Shown: positions 47,296 through 56,699, numbered from the stretch's first letter. The stretch is 64,000 nt of DNA from Janthinobacterium sp. FW305-129 (GCF_020858115.1 NZ_JACYMM010000006.1:248001-312000); one strand, 5' to 3'. A program made the numbers and translations. Notes: generated by a model not told the origin, from the letters alone.

Positions 47296-48869
47296 GTTTC
47301 AATATCACCGGTGATGCATTGATCGGCGGCGTCGCCGTCAAGGGCAATGGCGGCTCCTTCGAAGCGTGGGACCCGGCCGCGCGCGCGCACATCGGGCCCG
47401 CCTTCCACATGGTTGACGTGGCGCAAATTGACGAAGCCTGCCGTCTGGCGCAAGCCGCGTTCGACCCGTTCCGCGCCACCAGCGATGCCGAGCGCGCCGA
47501 CTTCCTCGACACCATCGCCGCGCAAATCGGCGAACTGGGCGACGACTTGATCGTGCGCGCCATGACGGAAAGCGGCTTGCCGCGCGCGCGCCTGGAAGGC
47601 GAACGCGGCCGCACTGTCGGTCAATTAAAACTGTTCGCCGGCTTGCTGCGCGAGGGTTCCTGGACCGATGCGCGCATCGATTCGGCGCTGCCCGAGCGCG
47701 TGCCGCCCCGTCCTGACTTGCGCTTGCGCATGATCGGCCTGGGCCCCGTCGCCGTGTTTGCCGCCAGTAACTTCCCGCTGGCCTTCTCCGTGGCCGGCGG
47801 CGATACGGCCTCGGCGCTGGCGGCCGGTTGCCCCGTCGTGCTGAAAGCCCATTCGGCCCATCCGGGCACGTCCGAGCTGGTGGCGCGCGCCATCGTCAAG
47901 GCGATTGCCATCTGCAAGCTGCCGGCCGGCGTGTTCGCCTTGCTGACGGGCACGGGCAATGGCATCGGCCAGGCGCTGGTCGCCCATCCGGCCATCCAGG
48001 CCGTGGGCTTTACGGGTTCGCGTTCGGGCGGCATCGCCCTGATGAAGGTGGCGGCGGAACGCCCGCAGCCGATCCCCGTGTATGCGGAAATGAGCAGCAT
48101 CAACCCCGTGTTTGCGCTGCCGCAAGCCCTGGCTGCCCGTGGCGCGGCCATCGCCAGCGGTTTTGCCGCGTCGCTGACGATGGGCGTGGGCCAGTTCTGC
48201 ACCAATCCCGGCCTCGTGCTGGGCCTGGAAGGTGCCGACTTCACGGCCTTTGCCGCCGCCGCCGCCGAAGCGCTGGCGCCGGCACCGGCCGCCACCATGT
48301 TGACGGCTGGTATCGCCAGCAGCTATGCCAAGGGCGTCGCCGCGCTGGCGCAGCACGCCGATGTGACGCCGCTGGTGCAAAACACGGGCGAGGAAGGCAA
48401 GGGCGCCGCCGCCCTGTTCGTCACCTCGGGCGAGGCCTTCCTGGCCAGGCACGACTTGCGCGATGAAGTCTTCGGCCCCGCTTCCCTGCTGGTGGCGTGC
48501 CGCGACATGGAGCAAATGCTGGCGATCACGGAAAGCCTGGAAGGCCAGCTGACGGCCACCCTGCAGATGGATGCGGGCGACCTGGAAGACGCGCGCCGTT
48601 TGCTGCCCGTGCTGGAGCGCCGCGTGGGCCGCATCCTGGCCAACGGTTTCCCGACCGGCGTGGAAGTGTCGACGGCGATGGTGCACGGCGGCCCGTTCCC
48701 GGCCACGTCGGACGGCCGCAGCACCTCGGTAGGCACGGCGGCCATCAACCGCTTCCTGCGCCCCGTGTCGTACCAGAACCTGCCGCAGGACTTGCTGCCG
48801 GAGTCGCTGCGCGATGATAATCCGCTCAGTATCTGGCGCCGTCACGATGGCGTGCTGGGTAAACTTTAA
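47292..48869 (+). CDS. Alpha-ketoglutarate semialdehyde dehydrogenase
   Basis: This 525-residue aldehyde dehydrogenase oxidizes 2,5-dioxovalerate to alpha-ketoglutarate with NAD(P)+, the last step of the oxidative pentose route into the TCA cycle. It has the base Glu266 ([10 protein letters not shown]) and nucleophile Cys303 (GQFCTNPG), and the KGSADH-like long form with [20 protein letters not shown]. It overlaps araD1 by four bases, so translation is coupled. The SDR gene follows after 34 bases. Confidence 0.92.
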   Translation: MSFNITGDALIGGVAVKGNGGSFEAWDPAARAHIGPAFHMVDVAQIDEACRLAQAAFDPFRATSDAERADFLDTIAAQIGELGDDLIVRAMTESGLPRARLEGERGRTVGQLKLFAGLLREGSWTDARIDSALPERVPPRPDLRLRMIGLGPVAVFAASNFPLAFSVAGGDTASALAAGCPVVLKAHSAHPGTSELVARAIVKAIAICKLPAGVFALLTGTGNGIGQALVAHPAIQAVGFTGSRSGGIALMKVAAERPQPIPVYAEMSSINPVFALPQALAARGAAIASGFAASLTMGVGQFCTNPGLVLGLEGADFTAFAAAAAEALAPAPAATMLTAGIASSYAKGVAALAQHADVTPLVQNTGEEGKGAAALFVTSGEAFLARHDLRDEVFGPASLLVACRDMEQMLAITESLEGQLTATLQMDAGDLEDARRLLPVLERRVGRILANGFPTGVEVSTAMVHGGPFPATSDGRSTSVGTAAINRFLRPVSYQNLPQDLLPESLRDDNPLSIWRRHDGVLGKL

Positions 48870-48903
48870 TCATAAAAAATAAAAATAAACAGGTGGAGAC
48901 AAG

Positions 48904-49671
48904 ATGAAGCAATTGGCGAAATATGGCAGCTTGCAGGGCAAGCGCGTGTTCATCACGGGCGGCGGCAGCGGCATCGGCGAATCTTTGGTGGCGGAGTTTG
49001 CCGCCCAGGGCGCGCTGGTGGCGTTTGTCGACATCGCCGTGGAAGCGAGCGAGGCCCTGTGCCGCCGCCTGGCCGAAGCGGGCATGACGGCGCCCCTGTT
49101 CCGCTATTGCGACATCACGGATATTGCCTCCCTGCAAGCCGTCATGGCGGAACTGGCCGAGAAGCTGGGCGACTTCGATATCCTCGTCAACAACGCGGCC
49201 AACGACCAGCGCCACCAGGCGCAGGACGTCACCCTGGAATACTGGAACGAGCGTATTGCGATTAATCAACGTCCGATGTTCTTCACCTGCCAGGCTGTGT
49301 TCGAAGGCATGAAGCGCAGGGGCGGCGGTTCCATCATCAATGTCAGCTCGATTTCCTGGCACATGAAGTCGGGCGGCTATCCCGTCTACGCCACCACCAA
49401 GGCGGCCGTCGTCGGCCTCACGCGGGGCCTGGCGCGCGATTATGGCGCCCATAACATCCGCGTCAATACCGTCACGCCCGGCTGGGTCATGACGCAGCGC
49501 CAGATCGACCTGTGGGTCGATGAGGCGGCGGAAGCGGAAATCAAGAAGAGCCAGTGTCTGCCCAATAAACTGATGCCGCAGGACATCGCCGCCATGGTGC
49601 TGTTCCTTGCATCGGACGATGGCGCGATGTGTTCCAGTCAGGAATTCATTGTGGATGCTGGCTGGGTATAA
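48904..49671 (+). CDS. SDR-family pentose 1-dehydrogenase (L-arabinose or D-xylose)
   Basis: The 255-residue protein is a short-chain dehydrogenase with TGGGSGIGE, NNAANDQRHQ, catalytic Ser in NVSSISWH, and Tyr and Lys in YPVYATTKA, ending EFIVDAGWV. It resembles Caulobacter D-xylose 1-dehydrogenase (XylB). In this locus it would oxidize L-arabinose (or D-xylose) to the lactone with NAD+. The ribosome site GGTGGAGA precedes ATG 48904. The canonical Azospirillum arabinose dehydrogenase is of another family, so this is a substitution. Specificity is inferred. Confidence 0.8.
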   Translation: MKQLAKYGSLQGKRVFITGGGSGIGESLVAEFAAQGALVAFVDIAVEASEALCRRLAEAGMTAPLFRYCDITDIASLQAVMAELAEKLGDFDILVNNAANDQRHQAQDVTLEYWNERIAINQRPMFFTCQAVFEGMKRRGGGSIINVSSISWHMKSGGYPVYATTKAAVVGLTRGLARDYGAHNIRVNTVTPGWVMTQRQIDLWVDEAAEAEIKKSQCLPNKLMPQDIAAMVLFLASDDGAMCSSQEFIVDAGWV

Positions 49672-49833
49672 GCCTTAGCGCATCGTTTAATTCGCGCCGG
49701 CACTGACCGGCAACTCCGATCTTGAAACTCCCCTCTTGCCGCCCCAACCCCGCGGCAGGAGAGGCATCGCCACATCCAGATTTTGCCGGGGTTGATCCCG
49801 GTCCTTGCTTTTCACTAAAAAACAGGAGACAGC
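49672..49833. other. Spacer before the GH51 gene with a stem-loop
   Basis: The 162 bases between the SDR and GH51 genes contain a hairpin at about 49731-49764 (CCTCTTGCCGC and GCGGCAGGAGAGG, with a two-base bulge). There is no T-run and no CGATAT operator. The GH enzymes may be read through from unit 2 or have a weak own promoter. Confidence 0.45.
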
Positions 49834-51384
49834 ATGAAATTCATCCATACCAGCATCGTGGCCCTCAGCCTGGCCATGGCCGTCGGCAGCGCCTTTGCCG
49901 CGCCCGTCAACGTCACCATCGACGTGGCCAAGCCCGGTCCCGTGATCAACAAGAACGTGTACGGCCAGTTCGCCGAACACCTGGGGACCGGTATCTACGA
50001 GGGCATGTGGGTGGGGCCGGACTCTGCCATCCCGAACACCAAGGGCTGGCGCAATGACGTGCTGGGCGCGCTGAAACAGCTGCACGTGCCGTTGGTGCGC
50101 TGGCCGGGCGGCTGTTTTGCCGATGAGTATCACTGGAAGGATGGCATTGGCGCGCGCGACAAGCGTCCGACCAAGGTCAACACCAACTGGGGCGGCGTGG
50201 AAGAGTCGAATGCCGTCGGCACGCATGAATTCTTCGACCTGGCCGAGCTGCTGGGCGCGCAGACCTACATCAACGGCAATCTCGGCTCCGGCACGCCGCA
50301 GGAAATGTCCGAATGGCTCGAATACATGACGTCGGACAGCAAGTCCACCCTGGCCGAGCTACGCCGCAAGAATGGCCGCGCCCAGCCATACAAGGTTGAT
50401 TATTTCGGCATCGGCAATGAAGCCTGGGGCTGCGGCGGCAATATGCGCCCGCAATACTACGCCGACCTGTACAAGCACTATCACACCTTCATGAAGACGC
50501 CGGAAAGCGCGCGCCCGAAATTCATCGCCAGCGGCGGCAATGACGACGACATCAGCTGGTCCGGCACCCTGAGCCGCGAAATCAAGCCGAACATGATGGA
50601 CGCCATCAGTTTCCACTACTACACGGTGCCGACCGGCGTGTGGGAAAAGAAGGGCGCAGCCACGGGTTTTGGCGAAAACGAGTGGATTTCCACCCTGAGC
50701 CGCACCCTGCGCATCGATAGCTTGATCAAGAACAATCTCGCCGCCATCGACAAGAACGACCCGTCGAAAAAGACGGGCTTGTACGTCGATGAATGGGGCA
50801 CCTGGTACGACGTCGAGCCGGGCACCAACACGGGTTTCCTGTTCCAGCAAAACAGCTTGCGCGACGCGCTGGTGGCGGCACTGAACTTCAATATCTTCCA
50901 CGCCCACGCGGACCGCGTGCGCATGACGAATATCGCGCAAATGGTCAACGTGCTGCAGGCCATGATCATCACGGACAAGGACAAATATTTCCTCACGCCG
51001 ACGTATCACGCATTTGAAATGTACGTGCCGTTTCAGGATGCCACGTCCTTGCCGGTTGCCATTAGCGGCAATGGCAAGTACAGCCTGGGCAAGGTCAGCA
51101 TTCCCGAAGTGAGCGCCTCGGCCGCGCGCGCCAGGGATGGCAAGGTGTACTTGTCCCTGGTCAACACGAACCCGCACAAGGCCGTCGACGTCAACGTGGC
51201 GCTGGCCGGCAAGCAAGTGGCCAGCGTGAACGGCCGCGTGCTGACCGCAGGCAAGATGGATGCCGTCAACAGCTTTGCGCAGCCGCAAGCCGTGCAGCCG
51301 TTGGCATTTAATGCCAAGGCGCAAGGCGGCAAGCTGACCGTGTCACTCCCCGCCAAGGCGGTGGTGGTCGTCGCCGTCGAATAA
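49834..51384 (+). CDS. abfA: Alpha-L-arabinofuranosidase, GH51, exported
   Basis: GH51 enzymes release terminal alpha-L-arabinofuranose from arabinan, arabinoxylan and arabinogalactan. The 516-residue protein has a signal peptide (ending near GSAFAA), VPLVRWPGGCFADEYHW, the acid/base Glu196 in GIGNEAWG and the nucleophile Glu320 in YVDEWGTWY, then a C-terminal beta-sandwich. Export to the periplasm is notable, because many GH51 enzymes are cytoplasmic. It is the first of four exported glycosidases here. Confidence 0.93.
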   Translation: MKFIHTSIVALSLAMAVGSAFAAPVNVTIDVAKPGPVINKNVYGQFAEHLGTGIYEGMWVGPDSAIPNTKGWRNDVLGALKQLHVPLVRWPGGCFADEYHWKDGIGARDKRPTKVNTNWGGVEESNAVGTHEFFDLAELLGAQTYINGNLGSGTPQEMSEWLEYMTSDSKSTLAELRRKNGRAQPYKVDYFGIGNEAWGCGGNMRPQYYADLYKHYHTFMKTPESARPKFIASGGNDDDISWSGTLSREIKPNMMDAISFHYYTVPTGVWEKKGAATGFGENEWISTLSRTLRIDSLIKNNLAAIDKNDPSKKTGLYVDEWGTWYDVEPGTNTGFLFQQNSLRDALVAALNFNIFHAHADRVRMTNIAQMVNVLQAMIITDKDKYFLTPTYHAFEMYVPFQDATSLPVAISGNGKYSLGKVSIPEVSASAARARDGKVYLSLVNTNPHKAVDVNVALAGKQVASVNGRVLTAGKMDAVNSFAQPQAVQPLAFNAKAQGGKLTVSLPAKAVVVVAVE

Positions 51385-51575
51385 AAACGCCTACAAAACC
51401 TACTGCGCGTCGGAATTTGCGGCCTGCGATGCTCACTGTACCTTCGTACAGTTGCGCTTCTCGGCCACAACTTCCTTCCGCTCGCTACGGTTTTGTCTGG
51501 CGTTTTACGTTCCAGCTTTCTGACCCGGCTATCACCGGCAGTGTGTATGGCGATAGCTATTCTTGGCGAGATAAT
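51385..51575. repeat. Dispersed intergenic repeat, copy 3 (divergent, GTAC-core)
   Basis: This interval contains ACTGTAC-CTTC-GTACAGT (51435-51452), a perfect 7+7 hairpin, between AACGCCTACAAAACC and GGTTTTGTCTGGCGTT, which are themselves inverted. It is a relative of the copies at 5158 and 63297 in having the GTAC-TTC-GTAC centre, with divergent flanks. It lies between the GH51 and GH43 genes and could act as an RNA stem-loop in the same transcript. Confidence 0.6.
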
Positions 51576-53111
51576 ATGAACAGAAGAGAAGCTGTACTGG
51601 CGCTCGGTAGCGCCATGGCCCTGGCCGCCTGTGGCGGCGGTGGTTCGTCCGGGAGCGCGCCTGTCGTATCCGTCACGCCGCCCGTCGTGCCTCCCGTGGT
51701 GGTGCCTCCTGTCGTCGTGCTGCCCGTACAGGGCGCCATCACCTTTATGAATGCCTCCGTGCATGACCCGTCCGTCATCAAGGTGGCCGGCACCTATTAT
51801 GTGTTCGGTTCGCACCTGGCGGCCGCCAGGTCCACCGACCTGATGAACTGGACGAAGATTGCCGACGGCGTCAACGCCGGCAATCCCCTGTTCAGCAATG
51901 TCGTCAGTGCCTTAGCCGACACCTTTGCCTGGTCGCAAGTGACGGGCCTGTGGGCGCCCGATGTCATCCAGCTCGATAATGGCAAGTTCGCCATGTATTA
52001 CAACAGTTGCAAGGGCGATTCACCCCGTTCCGCCATGGGCCTGGCCCTGGCCGACAAGGTGGACGGCCCCTATGTGAACCAGCAGATTTTCCTCAAGTCC
52101 GGCATGTGGGGCCAGCTCAGCGAGGATGGCGTGACGATCTACGATGCGTTGACGCAACCGAACGTGGTCGATCCGAACACTTTCCGCGACGCCACGGGCA
52201 AGCTGTGGATGATATACGGCTCGTATTCGGGCGGCATCTTCATCCTGGCCATGGACCCGGCCACGGGCTTGCCCGTCGCAGGGCAGGGCTATGGCAAGCA
52301 CGTGATCGGCGGCAACCATAGCCGCATCGAGGGCGCCTATGTGCTGTACAGCCCGCAATCGCAGTATTACTATCTGTTCACCTCGTTTGGCGGCCTGGAC
52401 GCGAACGGCGCCTACAATATGCGCGTGGCCCGTTCGCGCGCGCCGGACGGCCCCTACGTGGATGCCCGGGGCAACGATATGCGCCAGGTCAAGTCCAACC
52501 CCGCCTTGCCCCTGTTTGACGATGCCTCCATCGCACCGTTCGGCCAGAAGCTGATGGGCAACCATCAATTCGCGCTGGCGGCTGGCGAGACGGGCACGCC
52601 GCCGGGATATGTGTCGCCAGGACACAATTCAGCGGTGTACGATGCTGCCACGCAGCAGTATTTCCTCATCTTCCACACGCGCTTCCCCAACACGGGAGAA
52701 TTGCACGAGCTCCGTGTGCACGAGCTCTTCCTCAACGCCGATGGCTGGCTGGTGGCGGCGCCGTTCCGTTACGTGCCGTTAAGCAAGAGCGTCACGCCGC
52801 TGGCGGCGCAGGTGGCGGTAGCGGAGGTGGCGGGCAGCTATCAATTGATCAACCACGGCAAGGATATTTCCACGGCGCTCAAGCTGTCGCAAAGCGTCAC
52901 ATTGCTGGCCGACGGCACAATTGCGGGGGCGCAAACGGGCACGTGGCAGCACCAGGGCAACAACCTGCTCACCGTCACCCTGGCGTCGGGCGGCCTGTTC
53001 AACGGCGTGCTGTCGCGCCAGTGGCATGCGAATGCGCAAGCCTTCGTCGTCACGTTCACGGCGCAGTCCATCGATGGCGTGTCGCTGTGGGGCGCCCGCA
53101 CGGGCAATTAA
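51576..53111 (+). CDS. GH43 arabinanase-like lipoprotein
   Basis: The 511-residue protein has a lipoprotein signal with Cys19 in the lipobox LAAC, a linker of Gly/Ser and then Pro/Val repeats (to about residue 50), and the GH43 catalytic domain. Catalytic Asp in VHDPSVIK, Asp in VVDPNTF and Glu in RIEGAYVLY are all present. A C-terminal beta domain (about 410-510) follows, as in long endo-1,5-alpha-L-arabinanases. Membrane attachment, inner or outer, places it next to the arabinan supply. Specificity for arabinan is by pattern. Confidence 0.87.
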   Translation: MNRREAVLALGSAMALAACGGGGSSGSAPVVSVTPPVVPPVVVPPVVVLPVQGAITFMNASVHDPSVIKVAGTYYVFGSHLAAARSTDLMNWTKIADGVNAGNPLFSNVVSALADTFAWSQVTGLWAPDVIQLDNGKFAMYYNSCKGDSPRSAMGLALADKVDGPYVNQQIFLKSGMWGQLSEDGVTIYDALTQPNVVDPNTFRDATGKLWMIYGSYSGGIFILAMDPATGLPVAGQGYGKHVIGGNHSRIEGAYVLYSPQSQYYYLFTSFGGLDANGAYNMRVARSRAPDGPYVDARGNDMRQVKSNPALPLFDDASIAPFGQKLMGNHQFALAAGETGTPPGYVSPGHNSAVYDAATQQYFLIFHTRFPNTGELHELRVHELFLNADGWLVAAPFRYVPLSKSVTPLAAQVAVAEVAGSYQLINHGKDISTALKLSQSVTLLADGTIAGAQTGTWQHQGNNLLTVTLASGGLFNGVLSRQWHANAQAFVVTFTAQSIDGVSLWGARTGN

Positions 53112-53127
53112 AAGTTAAAGGAAAACC

Positions 53128-54162
53128 ATGATGCAAACGCTCAAGCGCGGCCTGGCCGCCGTTACCGCCACCCTGCTGGCGCTGTCCTGCCACGCCGCGC
53201 AAGTGAGCGTGCACGACCCCGTGATGGCCAGGGATGGCGACACGTATTACCTGTACAGCACGGGGCCCGGCATCACCTTCTACAGCTCGAAGAATATGGT
53301 CGACTGGCAACCGGAAGGGCGCGTCTTCGCGGGCCAGCCTGTCTGGGCCAAGACGGCCGCGCCGTCGTTTGACGACCATATCTGGGCGCCCGATGTGCAA
53401 TTCCATGACGGCAAATATTACCTGTACTACTCGGTGTCCGGCTTCGGCAAGAACACCTCCGGCATCGGCGTGACCGTCAACACCACCCTGAACCCCCGCT
53501 CGCCCGATTACCGCTGGGTCGACCAGGGCATGCTGCTGCAATCGGTGCCCGAGCGCGACGAGTGGAATGCCATCGACTCGAACATTGTCACCGATGCCAA
53601 GGGCACGCCGTGGATGGCCTTCGGCTCGTTCTGGAACGGCATCAAACTGGTGAAACTCAATGCCGACTGGAAAACCATTGCGGAACCGCAAGAGTGGCAT
53701 TCGCTGGCGCGCCGGGCGCCGCTGCCACCGCGCGCGGGAGAATTCAAGCCCGCGCCCGAGGAAATCGAAGCGCCGTTCATCTTCCAGCGCGGCAACGATT
53801 ATTTCCTCTTCGTCTCCTGGGGACTGTGCTGCCAGAAGGAAAAAAGCACGTATCACCTGGCCGTGGGCCGTGCGAAGAGCGTGACGGGGCCGTATCTGGA
53901 CAAGGATGGCCGCGACATGGCGCAGGGCGGCGGCACGGTGCTATTAAAAGGCGACAAGGATTGGAAGGGTTTGGGCCACAACAGCGCCTACACCTTTGAC
54001 GGCAAGGATTACCTGGTGCTGCACGCCTACGAGACGGCGGACAATTATTTGCAGAAGCTCAAGATCCTGCCCATGACGTGGGACAAGGATGGCTGGCCGC
54101 AGGTGGATCCGCGCGACTTGAATCGCTACCAGAGCAAGCAGTTGCCCGCTGCCAAACCGTAA
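53128..54162 (+). CDS. GH43 endo-1,5-alpha-L-arabinanase, exported
   Basis: The 344-residue protein has a signal peptide (to about residue 24) followed by the GH43 domain with catalytic Asp in VHDPVMARDG, Asp in AIDSNIV and Glu in EIEAPFI. The short single-domain form fits Cellvibrio-type arabinanases that cut the alpha-1,5 backbone into oligosaccharides. It begins 16 bases after the GH43 lipoprotein gene and the GH127 gene begins 9 bases after it. Confidence 0.87.
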   Translation: MMQTLKRGLAAVTATLLALSCHAAQVSVHDPVMARDGDTYYLYSTGPGITFYSSKNMVDWQPEGRVFAGQPVWAKTAAPSFDDHIWAPDVQFHDGKYYLYYSVSGFGKNTSGIGVTVNTTLNPRSPDYRWVDQGMLLQSVPERDEWNAIDSNIVTDAKGTPWMAFGSFWNGIKLVKLNADWKTIAEPQEWHSLARRAPLPPRAGEFKPAPEEIEAPFIFQRGNDYFLFVSWGLCCQKEKSTYHLAVGRAKSVTGPYLDKDGRDMAQGGGTVLLKGDKDWKGLGHNSAYTFDGKDYLVLHAYETADNYLQKLKILPMTWDKDGWPQVDPRDLNRYQSKQLPAAKP

Positions 54163-54171
54163 GGGTCTGCC

Positions 54172-56538
54172 ATGAAAACAACCTTGCTGACGCTGGCGCT
54201 GGCCGCCGGCGGCCTTGCCACGCCGCTACTCCAGGCGGCGGAGCTGTTTCCCCTCGCGTCCGTGCGCCTCGGTGCGGGGCCGTTTCTCGATGCGCAGACG
54301 ACGGACTTGCAGTATCTGCTGGCCTTCGACCCGGATAAGCTGCTGGCGCCGTTCCGCCGCGAGGCGGGCTTGCCGCAGATCCAGCCCAGCTATGGCAACT
54401 GGGAAGCGACGGGCCTCGACGGTCACATGGGCGGCCATTATCTGTCCGCGCTGGCCCTGATGGTGGCGTCCACGGGCGACGCGCAGGCGCGCGAACGCCT
54501 CGACTACATGCTGGCGCAGCTGAAGCAATGCCAGGATGCGAATGGCAATGGCTACCTGGGCGGCATCCCGGACGGCAATGCCGCCTGGCAAGCTATCGCC
54601 CGGGGCGAACTGCAGGCCGACACCTTCTCCGTCAATGGTAAATGGGTGCCGTGGTACAACCTGCACAAGGTATTCGCCGGCTTGCGCGACGCCTACCAGT
54701 ACACCGGCAATGCCGAGGCGAAGGCCATGCTGATCGGGATGTCGGACTGGGCCGTGAAACTCTCGGCCTCCTTGTCCGATGCGCAGATGCAGGCGATGCT
54801 GCGCGCCGAACACGGCGGCATGAACGAGGTGCTGGCCGACGTTTACGCGATGACGGGCGGGCAAAAGTATCTGGACCTGGCCGTGCGCTTTTCGCACCAG
54901 GCGGTCTTGCAGCCTTTGGCGGCCCGGCAAGACAAGCTGACGGGCCTGCATGCGAATACGCAAATCCCGAAAGTCATCGGTTTCGAGCGCATCGGCGCCT
55001 TGACGGGCCGGCGCGACTGGCAGCAGGCGGCGCAATTCTTTTGGCAAACCGTGCACGACAAGCGCACGGTGGCCATCGGCGGCAACAGCGTCAAGGAACA
55101 TTTCCACGACGAACACGATTTTTCCTCGATGGTGGAGGAAGTCGAGGGGCCGGAAACCTGCAATACCTACAATATGCTCAAGCTCACGCAGCAGCTGTTC
55201 CGCCGCGACGAGCAGGTGAAGTATGCGGATTACTACGAGCGCGCCCTGTACAACCATATTTTGTCGTCGCAGCGCCCCGGCACGGGCGGCTTTGTCTACT
55301 TTACGCCCATGCGCCCGAACCACTACCGCGTGTATTCGCAAGTGGACAAGGGCATGTGGTGCTGCGTGGGTTCCGGTATCGAAAGCCAGGCCAAGTATGG
55401 CGAATTCATCTACGCGCACGACGGCGACACGCTGTACGTAAACCTGTTCATGGCCTCCACCCTGGACTGGCAGGCGCAGGGCGTCAAGATTACCCAGAGC
55501 ACGCAGTTCCCCGACCGGGACACGACGCGCATCACGCTTGAACAATTCACGGGCAATAAAACCTTCAGCCTCAAAATCCGCTACCCGCAGTGGGTAGCCA
55601 AGGGCAAGCTGCGCCTCAAGCTCAACGGCAAGGCCCTGCGTGTGGCCGGCGCGCCGGGCGAGTACGTGAGCATCACGCGCGCCTGGAAGAGCGGCGACAA
55701 GGTCGACGTGGTGCTGCCGATGAGCACGCGCCTGGAACAGATGCCGGACCAGTCGAACTACTATGCCGTGCTGCACGGCCCCATCGTGCTGGCCGCCAGG
55801 ACGCAGCCGTTTGTGTATGAACAACTGAACTATTTTGCCGACGATACGCGCATGGGCCATATCGCCCAGGGGCAAGTGTGCCCGCTGGAATCGTCACCGC
55901 TGTTCGTCAGCGACGAGCAGGATTTCATGCGGAGAATCCGCCCCGTGAAGGGCCAGCCGCTGACGTTCACGGCGCCCGGTTTGATCCAGGGCAAGGATGC
56001 GGCGACGCTAAAACTGATCCCGTTCTTCCGCCTGCATGATTCTCGCTACATGCTGTACTGGCCCGTGTCCACGCCCGCGAAGCTGGCGCAGCTGCAGAAT
56101 GCCACACGCCAGGCGGAAGCCGAGCGCCTGGCGCTCGATGCGCAGACCATCGACCAGGTGGCGCCGGGGCAGCAGCAGCCCGAATCCGACCACAGCTTCC
56201 AGGCCGAAGGGGGAGAAAACGGCGTCAACAAGGGCCGGCACTGGCGCCATGCGACGGGCTGGTTCAGCTATGACCTCAGCGACCCGAAGAGCGAAGCGAG
56301 GACTTTGCAGCTGACCCTGTCCACGCTGGATGCGGGCAGGACCTTCGACGTGCTGCTCAATGGCATCAAGCTGCAGACGGTGGCCGTGCCGGCCGATGCG
56401 CCGCAGGAGCTGCATACGGTCGATATCGCCGTGCCGAAAGCGTTGGTGGCGGCCGCCAAGGGCAAGCTGGTCGTGAAATTTGTTGCCGGCAAGGACTCCG
56501 TGGCCGGTGGCCTGTACGGGCTGCGCCTGCTGCGCTGA
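54172..56538 (+). CDS. Beta-L-arabinofuranosidase, GH127, exported
   Basis: GH127 removes beta-L-arabinofuranosyl units, as on plant hydroxyproline-rich glycoproteins. The 788-residue protein has a signal peptide (ending LLQAAE), the (alpha/alpha)6-barrel with the ETC motif (Glu328 and Cys330) and WCC motif (Cys397 and Cys398), which match the four zinc ligands of the known family structure, and a C-terminal beta region with a jelly-roll tail (from about 660). It ends the second unit; its 3' end adjoins operator-promoter C. Confidence 0.9.
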   Translation: MKTTLLTLALAAGGLATPLLQAAELFPLASVRLGAGPFLDAQTTDLQYLLAFDPDKLLAPFRREAGLPQIQPSYGNWEATGLDGHMGGHYLSALALMVASTGDAQARERLDYMLAQLKQCQDANGNGYLGGIPDGNAAWQAIARGELQADTFSVNGKWVPWYNLHKVFAGLRDAYQYTGNAEAKAMLIGMSDWAVKLSASLSDAQMQAMLRAEHGGMNEVLADVYAMTGGQKYLDLAVRFSHQAVLQPLAARQDKLTGLHANTQIPKVIGFERIGALTGRRDWQQAAQFFWQTVHDKRTVAIGGNSVKEHFHDEHDFSSMVEEVEGPETCNTYNMLKLTQQLFRRDEQVKYADYYERALYNHILSSQRPGTGGFVYFTPMRPNHYRVYSQVDKGMWCCVGSGIESQAKYGEFIYAHDGDTLYVNLFMASTLDWQAQGVKITQSTQFPDRDTTRITLEQFTGNKTFSLKIRYPQWVAKGKLRLKLNGKALRVAGAPGEYVSITRAWKSGDKVDVVLPMSTRLEQMPDQSNYYAVLHGPIVLAARTQPFVYEQLNYFADDTRMGHIAQGQVCPLESSPLFVSDEQDFMRRIRPVKGQPLTFTAPGLIQGKDAATLKLIPFFRLHDSRYMLYWPVSTPAKLAQLQNATRQAEAERLALDAQTIDQVAPGQQQPESDHSFQAEGGENGVNKGRHWRHATGWFSYDLSDPKSEARTLQLTLSTLDAGRTFDVLLNGIKLQTVAVPADAPQELHTVDIAVPKALVAAAKGKLVVKFVAGKDSVAGGLYGLRLLR

Positions 56539-56560
56539 GGGGGAGGATGGCCTCGCTCTA

Positions 56561-56629
56561 CCGATACGCAAATCGGTATCGCAAGCGAAAAAGAATTGAT
56601 TGGATGGCTATGTGGCTTTCTCCTACCAT
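56561..56629 (+). promoter_or_regulatory. Operator-promoter C, ABC transporter unit
   Basis: CCGATACG-CAAAT-CGGTATCG (56561-56581) is followed by TTGATTGGAT (56596-56605), with the same 15-base step. TTGGAT (56600-56605) and TACCAT (56624-56629) are -35 and -10 with an 18-base spacer. The leader before the start at 56700 is about 64 bases. Confidence 0.75.
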
Positions 56630-56699
56630 GGGTTCATAAAAAACCGCCCATCCGGCATCCGGCTGTGATGGTATTCCAATAAAAAAACTGGAGACAAGA

